Assembly (NCBI GenBank): GCA_965223835.1
Contig: CBDCXQ010000001.1
Location: 1,240,001-1,304,000, forward strand
Length of the DNA: 64,000 nt
Direction: 5' to 3'
DNA from: CAVYXZ01 sp965223835
GTDB lineage: Bacteria; Chloroflexota; Anaerolineae; Aggregatilineales; Phototrophicaceae
A program made the translations under genes and the position numbers. Below, one piece after another: positions 7,595 through 15,643 of this stretch. The notes beneath the pieces are model-generated. The model had not been told where the DNA came from. It worked only from the letters and a program-made list of their open reading frames with translations, and ran no database searches. Within the stretch, counting starts at the first letter, position 1; each line of letters opens with the position of its first letter.

Positions 7595-8425
7595 TCATGA
7601 TCCAGAACGGGCTGATTTCTGCGGCTCTCGCGGCAGCAGATCCTGGGGTTGGACGATTTTGCGTTGAGCAGGGGTGAGTCGATCCAGCAGTTCGGGCGAG
7701 GGTTGATAGCCATGCCGAAAGTTGCCCCAGCCGGGTCCATAGCGATAAATGCAGACGCGGCGTTGACCGGGGTTGGTTCGCCGGGCCGAACCATGTGCCA
7801 ATGCATCTACAAACAATATCGCGCTTCCAGCCCGAATGTTGACTTCGACTGCGCCGACAACTGCCTCTAAAGAGTCGAGACGTTGATTGCGATCTATCGA
7901 TTGCGGGTGCGGAAAGTTCGACTTGTGGCTGCCGGGAATCACCATGGTTGCGCCATCACCGGGCAACATATCGGTCAACGCCAGCAGAATGTTGATTTGC
8001 CCACATTGAAAGCGACCATTTCGATAGCGGAACTGGGTGCGCTTGACGCCGTCATAACCGCCTGAATGCATGGGCGTGGCTTTACCGGCTTCGCGTATAA
8101 TCACGAAGTTCTCATCAATGAACAGCGGGCTGGGCCAGTGATCAAAAGTGCCTTCGCCGCCCACAAAGTGTTGCACTTTGTCGATCCAGCCGGGATGGTC
8201 AATCAGGTTTTCAAACGGTTTGCCCGCCTCATAAATCTGATGCAACTGAATGTTCTGCTGGTCCTTACCCTGGGCGCGGATGTAGCCGTCCCATTCATCG
8301 GGTTCAATCGGCAGGATGTTGTCGATACAGGCATTGAGTTCGGCCACCTCATCAGCAGTGAGCACATCTTCCAAAATCAGATAGCCGCGTAGATCAAAAA
8401 GATAATTTTCCATAGGCGTGGGCAT
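7595..8425 (-). CDS. PhyH family protein, paralogue B
   Basis: A 276-residue paralogue of the 5856-6686 product, sharing near-identical blocks: ENYLFDLRGYLILED, IDNILPIEPDEWDGYI, LIDHPGWIDKVQHFVGGE, FRYRNGRFQCGQINILLAL, MVIPGSHKSNFPHP and DALAHGSARR. The predicted metal site reads H120-S-G122 and H211, so the HxG change is shared with its sister. A TTG at 8438-8440 would add five residues, but GGAG lies 9 bases before the ATG at 8423-8425, which I prefer. The pair probably arose by duplication around the araC gene. Substrate unknown; enzymatic activity is inferred only from family membership. Confidence 0.83.
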   Translation of the reverse strand: MPTPMENYLFDLRGYLILEDVLTADEVAELNACIDNILPIEPDEWDGYIRAQGKDQQNIQLHQIYEAGKPFENLIDHPGWIDKVQHFVGGEGTFDHWPSPLFIDENFVIIREAGKATPMHSGGYDGVKRTQFRYRNGRFQCGQINILLALTDMLPGDGATMVIPGSHKSNFPHPQSIDRNQRLDSLEAVVGAVEVNIRAGSAILFVDALAHGSARRTNPGQRRVCIYRYGPGWGNFRHGYQPSPELLDRLTPAQRKIVQPQDLLPREPQKSARSGS

Positions 8426-8557
8426 GTTGAGTTTCTCCAAAAGTCGCGAAGGTTATGCCACGATTTTATCGTCATTTATGAATGCGGAGCCATAATTCTG
8501 AAGTCTGGCAGGATAATTTGCATCGGCCTATTTCTTATAGTCATCTATGCCAAATCC

Positions 8558-9412
8558 TCACGCCGGCCTTCGTGCCATGATGCTGAACATCAGCGGAATG
8601 TTGGGGATCCCTTCAGGCGGATAATAGCGGCGGCCTGGGGCTTCACGCATGTCGCCAAAGGGCTTAAAGCCGTTACTGTACGGATACTCATGAAAGTGAG
8701 TGATGGTTAACCCGGCTTCAATTAATGCCGTAAGGATGTCGCCGATGCCCCAGGCGAACTCGTAATCAGGATTCGGATTTTCAAATTGCGGTGCGTCGGG
8801 ATCAATTTTGATGCCCAATTCAGGCGCATCGCCGGCGTTGGCAACATAATCACTGACACCCTGTTCGAAATACGTGCGCTGACCGCCCATGTAAGCGTGA
8901 TATGGTCGCCAATCTTTCATACACAGCGCGTAGGGATGGAAGTCGATGACGATAAGCTTGCCACCAGGTTTCAAAATACTGGCGATGCCCGCACCCCAGG
9001 CCGTCAGGTCGGAAAGCCACATCAACACACCGTAAGATGTGTAAGCAAGGTCAAACTGCGCTTGATCGCGTTGCGCTTGCTCGAACCAATCGTACAGATC
9101 GCTGCGGATAAACGTCGCCGGGATGCCACTGTTGGTGGATAGTTGGCGGGCGAAGTTGATCGCCTCGTCGCTAATATCCACTCCAGTGATCTGCACCCCC
9201 AACCGAGCAATACTCAGTGTGTCCTGTCCACTGTTGCATTGGAGATGAATAACGGTCTTCCCATTCACATCTCCCAGGAGTTCAAGGTCTTCGGTGCGCA
9301 GTTTGTTGCCACCATTGCGGAAAAATTCCGCTTGATCGCCCTTATGACGGTTGTGCGCCTTAGTCGCTTCATTCCATGAAAGCCGATTGGTTTCGTGGGC
9401 GGATTTATCCAT
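8558..9412 (-). CDS. Class I SAM-dependent methyltransferase
   Basis: A 284-residue methyltransferase. Motif I is VIHLQCNSGQDTLSIARLG, followed by VTGVDISDEAI (acidic residue binding the ribose) and a motif with YTSYGVLMWLSDL; LKPGGKLIVIDFHP is the post-motif III strand. The opening NRLSWNEATKAHNRHK is typical of a group of uncharacterised bacterial methyltransferases that I recall acting on small molecules. Upstream in-frame codons reach 9496, but AGGA 7 bases before the ATG at 9410-9412 and the family-like N-terminus favour this start. It is on the same strand as PhyH paralogue B and 132 bases upstream of it, so cotranscription is possible but not evident. Confidence 0.85.
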   Translation of the reverse strand: MDKSAHETNRLSWNEATKAHNRHKGDQAEFFRNGGNKLRTEDLELLGDVNGKTVIHLQCNSGQDTLSIARLGVQITGVDISDEAINFARQLSTNSGIPATFIRSDLYDWFEQAQRDQAQFDLAYTSYGVLMWLSDLTAWGAGIASILKPGGKLIVIDFHPYALCMKDWRPYHAYMGGQRTYFEQGVSDYVANAGDAPELGIKIDPDAPQFENPNPDYEFAWGIGDILTALIEAGLTITHFHEYPYSNGFKPFGDMREAPGRRYYPPEGIPNIPLMFSIMARRPA

Positions 9413-9581
9413 ATTTTGTTCCTTTCGATAACCTGCATTTGTAGCGTAAACTACCCGGCGACAACCGTCAATCATTGGGGTTGACCGCGCTAACAAGACG
9501 AATTTACGTTTCTTTTGCGACGCATAGGCTTAGAATGGTAGAAGTGCCCGGCGAGTCTGGCTAAGCAATCCTGCCAAATTA

Positions 9582-9590
9582 TGCTATATT
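9582..9590 (+). promoter_or_regulatory. Extended -10 promoter upstream of the permease gene
   Basis: TGCTATATT is an extended -10 element (TGn plus TATATT) with no clear -35. A start site near 9597 would leave about 38 bases of leader before the ATG at 9635 and would exclude the earlier ATG at 9581. Confidence 0.45.
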
Positions 9591-9634
9591 TACCGGGTTT
9601 GAATTCGTTTAGTGCGAATCGGAGCATAGACACA

Positions 9635-11896
9635 ATGTTCTTCTTGAAAGGTTATATCGGTGCCAGCGAACGGCTCGAGGCAGACCGCAAGCTGCCACGC
9701 TTGATGGTAGAAGGTTTGCTGTTGGGTGGTACCGGTTTGGGCGTGCTGGCGTTGATTTTCGAAATCGCTGCCGACGCCTTCAGTGTAGCCGCTTATCAAA
9801 CGTTACTGGCGATTGAGGGTGCACACGGTCATCATGAGATTGCGATGCTGGCGTTCGCCACGTTATCGATTATGTTGTTTTTTGGCGTGGTGCCAGCCTA
9901 CAAAGCCGGGGCCTATCTGAAACCCAATGCAGGTGGTAGCGGCCCACTGGTCGAGGCGATTGGGCCACCCCGGATGCGTTTTCTCTCGTGGGTGGGCACA
10001 AGCATGTTCTTCATTGATGCGGTGTTGACGATCATCATCAGTTCCCTGTCAGCCGCCGACGTGACGACCCTGATCCTGCCGGAGATCGCCGGACAACGTA
10101 TCATCCTGGCGGAAATATATGCCTTCTTCATCATGGCGGTGCTGGTGGCGGTGGGTCCCAAGCGGGCCGTCCCCTTATTTTTGGTCGGGGGTGGTGCATT
10201 CACCATCTTCACCATCTTTGCGCTCAGCTATGTCTCGATCCAGGCTGCGACGCAACCGCAATTGATCGAGTTTGTTCCGGGTATCGTTGACCGATTGGTT
10301 GAAAGTGGGGTCGTCAATCATGCACCGGAGTTTGTGACGGATGCCCCGGCCCTATCGACAGCGTTGTTCTTCCAATTCTTTTTGCGTTCAATGAGTAGCG
10401 CGATGCTGGGTTTTTCCGGCTATGAAGTGATTCCGGCGAGTGGTAAACACGCAGCCCGCCCTAAATGGAAGGTGATCAATACCGCACTGGTGCTGGCAGC
10501 GGTTTTCCTGATCGGCACCGGCATAATGCAGCTCTTTGCCGCCACGACCTGGCGCATCCCGGCGACAGAGGGTTACAGTACGCTGCTGATTCAATATGAA
10601 TTGGTATTTGGTACTGGCACATCGTTGTTGAGTGCGGCGGGTGTCCTCTTGGCGATTATCCTGCTGCTGGCGCAGGGTGGTGGTTATGTGGGCGGGGCGG
10701 CAGTCGCAGCGAATGCGGCTCGACTGGGACGATTGCCGCGTCCATTTGAGGATGATCGTATTGGAGTGGTCGTCATCTGGTTATTTGCAGCGATCTTAAT
10801 CCCGATTATTCAAACCGTGATTCGAGTCGAAGCGTTTTACGCTTTCGGGTTTGTGAGTGCGTTTGTCATTACCAGTACGACCGTCTTTTTCGTGCGTGAT
10901 GAAATTCTCAGTAAACGGGGCATTGATCCGAAGTCGGATGAAGCGAAAGGCCTGCGGTTTGCGGGGCTGCGCGGTATGGTTGCCAGTTATCTGATGCTGA
11001 TTGTGTTAATCACCCAGAAAACAGAGGCGCTGCTGCCGATTGCGCTCGGTGCTACCTTGATTACTCTGTTTCAGTTGTTTATCTATCACGGTGGGTTACA
11101 GCGCTTTGTGCCGACGGCTGAAGAAGAGATCGAGGCCTCCCGGACGCCCGGACGTCCGCGCCTATATCGCAGCGGCGAAGAGCGTGCACTTGATGAGGCC
11201 CGTCAGCATGGCATTGCCGAAGTGGTCGAACATCTGATTGAGGTGGGCGCGTTGGTCAAGTTCAATGTGGAACCTGAACGTATTCGTCAGTTAATCAGCC
11301 ATAGCTATGACATTCTGCCGCAGACGTGGGAAGAGACTGAAGAAGCCCATCATCATGGTGAACGCTTTGAGGAACCGAGCGAAATGCTCGAAAATGCCTA
11401 CTGGAGTGCCTACAATCTGCACGATGAGATTTTGGCTTCAATTGAGCACTTTTCCCATTATGGCATCTTCACGTTCATTGATAAGTACAGTCATAACTGG
11501 GTTGGGCCAGGGCGTGACGAACAAGCGGTACAGCGCGAGATGATTCGGGCGCTGTTTCCCCGTACCGACCCGGAAGAAGTCTGGCAAGAGTTCCAGGACA
11601 GCTTCAATTGGGAGAAACAACCCGAAGCGATCTGGCAATTTTCCCGCCAGCGTTATATCTGGGCGAAAGATCAGTGGCCGAACATTAGTGGGCGCATCAC
11701 CACCGTTTGGACTTTGCAAGATCTGGGTTTGGTGAATGATGTCAATCCGGCGTTGTTGGATGAGATTTTGACGGTACAACCCCTGCCTGAACGTATCGAG
11801 CAGCAGTATCGCCAATTTGATCATAGCCTGGAAGATGATCTGCTGCATCCACATAAAACAACTCCTGAAGAACCATCGGCTGAATCCGGTGATTAG
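9635..11896 (+). CDS. APC-like integral membrane permease with long soluble C-terminal domain
   Basis: Residues about 1-490 of this 753-residue protein are strongly hydrophobic with roughly 11-12 membrane segments. Blocks such as SSAMLGFSGYEVIPASGKHA, LLAQGGGYVGGAAVAANAARLGRLPRPF and YAFGFVSAFVITSTTVFFVRDEI resemble amino acid/polyamine/cation (APC superfamily) permeases, in which the Gly-rich first-half helix and the loop with scattered Arg are typical. Residues about 500-753 are soluble, charged and rich in Glu and His, with no domain I can name. The ATG at 9581 lies inside the predicted promoter; GGAG 10 bases before 9635 supports this start. Substrate unknown; the tail may be regulatory. 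Confidence 0.7.
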   Translation: MFFLKGYIGASERLEADRKLPRLMVEGLLLGGTGLGVLALIFEIAADAFSVAAYQTLLAIEGAHGHHEIAMLAFATLSIMLFFGVVPAYKAGAYLKPNAGGSGPLVEAIGPPRMRFLSWVGTSMFFIDAVLTIIISSLSAADVTTLILPEIAGQRIILAEIYAFFIMAVLVAVGPKRAVPLFLVGGGAFTIFTIFALSYVSIQAATQPQLIEFVPGIVDRLVESGVVNHAPEFVTDAPALSTALFFQFFLRSMSSAMLGFSGYEVIPASGKHAARPKWKVINTALVLAAVFLIGTGIMQLFAATTWRIPATEGYSTLLIQYELVFGTGTSLLSAAGVLLAIILLLAQGGGYVGGAAVAANAARLGRLPRPFEDDRIGVVVIWLFAAILIPIIQTVIRVEAFYAFGFVSAFVITSTTVFFVRDEILSKRGIDPKSDEAKGLRFAGLRGMVASYLMLIVLITQKTEALLPIALGATLITLFQLFIYHGGLQRFVPTAEEEIEASRTPGRPRLYRSGEERALDEARQHGIAEVVEHLIEVGALVKFNVEPERIRQLISHSYDILPQTWEETEEAHHHGERFEEPSEMLENAYWSAYNLHDEILASIEHFSHYGIFTFIDKYSHNWVGPGRDEQAVQREMIRALFPRTDPEEVWQEFQDSFNWEKQPEAIWQFSRQRYIWAKDQWPNISGRITTVWTLQDLGLVNDVNPALLDEILTVQPLPERIEQQYRQFDHSLEDDLLHPHKTTPEEPSAESGD

Positions 11897-11936
11897 GTCT
11901 GGCTGCTAGGTGCACCGGTACCTGACACCAGTTCAT

Positions 11937-14045
11937 TCAGGGTTGGACAACAACTGATGAAGGTTCGGCTTCGGCGGTAGTCGGTAGGGTGAGGAAAAAA
12001 GTTGTGCCTTCACCTAACCGACTCTCCAATCCAATCTGGCCGTTGTGGGCTTCAACCAGGCTCTTGACGATTGCCAGGCCCAGGCCGGTGCCATCAATGC
12101 TGTCGGTTTCGGGGCGACGGACTCGATAAAAACGGTCAAAGATATGCGCCTGGTCTTCCGGGCTGATGCCCATGCCATTATCCTGAATGAGAATGCGCAG
12201 CGTGGTTTCTTTCGGCTCCACCATGACTTTGACCTTGCCTTCGGGTTGGGTGTATTTAACGGCGTTGCCAATTAAATTCAGCAGCACTTGCTGTAAGCGG
12301 GCATGGTCAGCCAGAAGCGGCGGCGTTTCATCGGGTATGTCGATGAGAATTTCCATCTCTTTGGTCATGATGCTGGGTTGCAGCGAGTCAACACAGTCGC
12401 CAATCAGCTCACTGGCATTGATCGACTCCAGGTTGAGCTGTACGCCGCTTTCGATTTTTGCCAGATCAAGCAAATCATCAATGAGTTGGCGCATGTTGAG
12501 GATCGATTTGCGTACCATTTCGACGAAGCTCAGGCCCGTGGTGTCCAGCTTTTTATGCATGAGTAACAGTTCAATGTAGCCATTCATGACCGCCAGCGGC
12601 TGCTTGAGATCGTGGGAGACGGTCGCGATCAACTCGCTTTTTAGCTGGTCCATCTCTTTGAAGGGCGTAATATCATGCATGACGATAATCCAGCCGACAT
12701 TTTCATGACGGGTCAGGTTCATATGGAACGTGCGGTCGTCGGGCAAACCGACTTCTTCAATATAGGGGTCATCGCTGTCTTTGGCCTTCTGAAAGACAGT
12801 CGCCAGGTTGGTGCCTTCAAATACCTCATTGAACTTATGGCCGACATACGACTCACCGGGGTAGAGGCGTAACGCCGAAAATGCCGCCGGGTTGATGAGC
12901 ATCAGCCGGTCATCATGGGTGACGACGATAACGACGTCGGCTGTATTATTGAGAATGTGCGATAATTTCTCGCGTTCGCGCACGGTCTCGTCAAAGAGAC
13001 GTGCATTGTCGATGGCGACTCCGGCCCGGGCTGCTAACTTCTCGACAAAACTGAGGTGCTCATCGGTAAAGCCGTTCAGATTCTTGCTTTCGACTGAGAT
13101 AACGGCAATGACTCGATCTTCACGCATAACCGGTACCGAAAGCTGGGAATTGGTGGCGCTGGCGCCGCGAATAAAATCTTTATCCAGCGACACATCGGGT
13201 ACGACTTCGGCATAACCTGAGCGGGCGACACGCTGGGCAATATTCGTGCGCTGTGCGCGAACTACTGCCAATTGATCGGCGGGAATATCATAACCATAGG
13301 TGGCGATCATTCGCATCGTATCGGCATCTTGTTCATAAAGACCGATCGATGCCGCCTGGGCATTGGTAAACCGCAGCGCCCAATCAAGCGTCATCTGGAA
13401 CACATGATGGGGTTCAATCGTGTCGTTCAGTTCGCGGTCAATCTGCCGCAGAATCGTCAGTTCGCGCATATGGGCTTCGGCTTGATGAACGGTTTTGCTA
13501 TATACGCGTCCGTTCTGTACGACTACCGCAACCGCCTGGGCAATCGTGCCGAGGATCGTATGGGTAGCTTCTGTCAGTGGGTCAGGCGAATCCACCAGAA
13601 TCAAGCCAATGAGCCGATTACGGTTCATCAAGGGCAGGCTGTAACGATGATTAGTTGGGAGCGTAACCGTCAACCAGTTCAGTGTGGTGTGGTTAGCGGT
13701 ATTGTCGGCAGTGAGGGTCTGCGCTTTGCCGACCAACCACTCACCCACCACTGGTGTTGATTCGGCATTGAACAGCGTAATGCTCCAGCGTCCCAATTGG
13801 TTGCGCAACTCATAATCATCAGGCGGTTGATTGGTGGCACCAAATTGCAAACTGATGTTCTCGTCATCGGCGGTTAAGATCAGCACACGTTCACAGTCGA
13901 TCAGATCGGCAATCTGATAAACAAGCTGGTCAAGCAATTTTTGTAGATTCAGAACGGTGCCTGCCGCCAAAATGATGTCTTGAAATATTGTAAGTTGCTC
14001 AGTCGACAGCGGCTGGGTTGTACTTTCCTGAGTGTCGCTCATCAT
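11937..14045 (-). CDS. Sensor histidine kinase (GAF-GAF-PAS-HisKA-HATPase)
   Basis: A 702-residue soluble kinase. Residues about 20-185 and 200-350 are two GAF domains (LQKLLDQLVYQIADLI... and ...PVMREDRVIAVISVESKNLNGFTDEHLSFVEKLAARAGVAIDNARLF). About 360-465 is a PAS domain. HisKA follows with ELIATVSHDLKQPLAVMNGYI, its His near residue 478 being the predicted phosphorylation site. The ATPase domain has LLNLIGNAVKYT (N box), DNGMGISPEDQAHIFDRFYR (G1/F) and GTGLGLAIVKSLV (G2). No membrane helix and no response regulator is adjacent, so it is an orphan cytosolic sensor. It converges on the permease gene. Confidence 0.92.
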   Translation of the reverse strand: MMSDTQESTTQPLSTEQLTIFQDIILAAGTVLNLQKLLDQLVYQIADLIDCERVLILTADDENISLQFGATNQPPDDYELRNQLGRWSITLFNAESTPVVGEWLVGKAQTLTADNTANHTTLNWLTVTLPTNHRYSLPLMNRNRLIGLILVDSPDPLTEATHTILGTIAQAVAVVVQNGRVYSKTVHQAEAHMRELTILRQIDRELNDTIEPHHVFQMTLDWALRFTNAQAASIGLYEQDADTMRMIATYGYDIPADQLAVVRAQRTNIAQRVARSGYAEVVPDVSLDKDFIRGASATNSQLSVPVMREDRVIAVISVESKNLNGFTDEHLSFVEKLAARAGVAIDNARLFDETVREREKLSHILNNTADVVIVVTHDDRLMLINPAAFSALRLYPGESYVGHKFNEVFEGTNLATVFQKAKDSDDPYIEEVGLPDDRTFHMNLTRHENVGWIIVMHDITPFKEMDQLKSELIATVSHDLKQPLAVMNGYIELLLMHKKLDTTGLSFVEMVRKSILNMRQLIDDLLDLAKIESGVQLNLESINASELIGDCVDSLQPSIMTKEMEILIDIPDETPPLLADHARLQQVLLNLIGNAVKYTQPEGKVKVMVEPKETTLRILIQDNGMGISPEDQAHIFDRFYRVRRPETDSIDGTGLGLAIVKSLVEAHNGQIGLESRLGEGTTFFLTLPTTAEAEPSSVVVQP

Positions 14046-14090
14046 TATTTGTCGCCCAATCAGGCTCCTGGGTAGATGTTACGCAATTTT

Positions 14091-14119
14091 ATTATACATC
14101 TCACTTTGGGGTGTGAAAA
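14091..14119 (-). promoter_or_regulatory. Promoter of the histidine kinase gene
   Basis: On the minus strand TTTTCA (14119-14114) and TATAAT (14096-14091) are 17 bases apart, with a start site near 14084 and a leader of about 39 bases. The -10 is perfect and the -35 matches 4 of 6. Confidence 0.5.
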
Positions 14120-14219
14120 ACGCACAAATGGTTCAAAGTGTTAAGATATTGCTGGAGGATGGTAGGAAAATTGTCTCAACTCGAATGGTTGATGAATGCG
14201 GCGGCGCTTGCCGTTCCGG

Positions 14220-14248
14220 TTGCTCTTAAGCCTTCGGAACACTATAAT
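14220..14248 (+). promoter_or_regulatory. Promoter of the double-HTH regulator gene
   Basis: TTGCTC at 14220-14225 and a perfect TATAAT at 14243-14248 are separated by 17 bases. The predicted start near 14255 leaves a 31-base leader and supports the ATG at 14286 over upstream in-frame codons. Confidence 0.5.
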
Positions 14249-14285
14249 GCGTTTATACTGTGAAATGTGCTGCGTGGAGTCAACA

Positions 14286-15035
14286 ATGGAATTCAAAGAT
14301 CTGTCCGCCAAGTTTAAGCAAGCAAATCCCGGGTCGGAGGCAGCACAACCCAGGCCAATGGATTTTGGTGAATCGTATCGGCTGCGGGCCAAAATGTTAG
14401 GTGTGTTGATTCAGGATGCACGCCTTAATGCGGACCGGCAAATTGAAGATTGTGCGCGACTGTTACGTATCCCCGCCAGCGAAGTTGAAGCCTGGGAGTA
14501 TGGTGAGCGCACGCCTAGTTTGCCACAGTTAGAATTGCTGGCGAATTATTTGGGAATTCCAGTTGCCCATTTTTGGGGCACTGAGACCTTCAGTGGCGAA
14601 GATGAGACCCATGCAGTTGATGCTCAGTTTCAGTATTTAGCCTTGCGTGATCGGATGATTGGGGCGCTTTTACGGCAGGCGCGGGAAGAACAAGCGCTAA
14701 CGCTCGACGCTTTGAGTGAAATCAGCAATATCCCGGTTGAGCAATTGGCTCAGTATGAACTGGGTGAACTGTCGCTACCCATGCATGAATTAACGGTACT
14801 GGCGAACGGCGTCCATAAGAATATCAGCTATTTCTTGGAAAGCAGCAGTTATATCGGCCAGATTTTAGCTGCGTTGCAAGAATGGAAACACTTTACGAAC
14901 TTGCCCGAGGATGTGCGTCAATTCGCCGCTAATCCACTGAATATCGGCTTTATCGAAATTGCGATTATGCTCAGTAAAATGCCAACCGATAAGCTGCGGC
15001 AAATGGGTGAGAGCATGTTAGATATAACCATGTAG
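14286..15035 (+). CDS. Transcriptional regulator with two XRE-type HTH domains
   Basis: A 249-residue protein with two Cro/C1-type helix-turn-helix domains in tandem: about residues 35-98 (LGVLIQDARLNADRQIEDCARLLRI ... EAWEYGERTPSLPQLELLANYLGIPVAHFW) and about 119-182 (IGALLRQAREEQALTLDALSEISNI ... LAQYELGELSLPMHELTVLANGV). The remaining C-terminus (EDVRQFAANPLNIGFIEIAIMLSKM) could be an interaction helix. GGAG 6 bases before the ATG decides the start; a longer reading from 14196 would begin inside the promoter. It is followed after 17 bases by a TPR protein, probably in one operon. Double-XRE regulators of this layout are recurrent in Chloroflexota, targets unknown. Confidence 0.85.
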   Translation: MEFKDLSAKFKQANPGSEAAQPRPMDFGESYRLRAKMLGVLIQDARLNADRQIEDCARLLRIPASEVEAWEYGERTPSLPQLELLANYLGIPVAHFWGTETFSGEDETHAVDAQFQYLALRDRMIGALLRQAREEQALTLDALSEISNIPVEQLAQYELGELSLPMHELTVLANGVHKNISYFLESSSYIGQILAALQEWKHFTNLPEDVRQFAANPLNIGFIEIAIMLSKMPTDKLRQMGESMLDITM

Positions 15036-15052
15036 TGAAGAGGTGAAAGCAC

Positions 15053-15592
15053 GTGAGTCAGGCACAGGAATTACAAGAGCAGGGTGTTAAGCTTTTTCAG
15101 CAGCAGGACTATGAGGATGCGGCGCGGATTTTCCGGCAAGCGCAGGATGCTTACGAGGCGGACAGTGCGCCGGATATGGTCGCTGAGATGCAAGTGAATA
15201 TCGGCCTGGTTCATCGGGCCTTGGGCGAAAATCAGCAGGCGTTGGACATGATTCAGGAAGCCTTACATGCATTCCAGGAGCTTCAAGATACCCGCCGCAC
15301 GGCCATGGCGCTGGGGAACATGGGGGGTGTCTACGTCGCCCTGGGTGATAAAGAACAGGCGTATAACTGCTTCCGGCAGGCCGCGGATATTTTTGAAGAA
15401 TTGGGTGAAAAGAAACTCTATGGCGAAACGCTGGTCGCGATGGGTGATTTGCAGGTACGCGACGGCAAGGTGATGGCCGGTGCGGCGACTTATGAAGTCG
15501 GCCTGGAAAATCTGGACGAACTGAACGCCAGCCAGAAAGTGATCAAAGGCTTGCTTGGATTTCGCAATAAGTTGACAGGTGGCAGCAAATAA
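15053..15592 (+). CDS. Tetratricopeptide-repeat protein
   Basis: A 179-residue soluble protein made of about four TPR units. Visible repeats are AQELQEQGVKLFQQQDYEDAARIFRQAQDAYE, VAEMQVNIGLVHRALGENQQALDMIQEALHAFQ, TAMALGNMGGVYVALGDKEQAYNCFRQAADIFE and YGETLVAMGDLQVRDGKVMAGAATYEVGLENL-like units, each with the G-Y/F-A/P pattern. The GTG start has GAGGTG about 7 bases upstream. It probably acts as a protein-binding scaffold; being 17 bases behind the double-HTH regulator it may partner with it. The role is inferred from context only. Confidence 0.85.
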   Translation: MSQAQELQEQGVKLFQQQDYEDAARIFRQAQDAYEADSAPDMVAEMQVNIGLVHRALGENQQALDMIQEALHAFQELQDTRRTAMALGNMGGVYVALGDKEQAYNCFRQAADIFEELGEKKLYGETLVAMGDLQVRDGKVMAGAATYEVGLENLDELNASQKVIKGLLGFRNKLTGGSK

Positions 15593-15598
15593 AATCAA

Positions 15599-15607
15599 TG
15601 CTATAGT
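15599..15607 (+). promoter_or_regulatory. Extended -10 promoter before the 15.6-kb GT39-like gene
   Basis: TGCTATAGT (TGn plus TATAGT) lies 37 bases before the next start codon. A TTGACA at 15572-15577 is 24 bases from the hexamer, too far for a normal -35, so this would act as an extended -10 element. Confidence 0.35.
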
Positions 15608-15643
15608 TGGGCACGCGGCTTCAGAGGAATCAGACTGAGCGTA

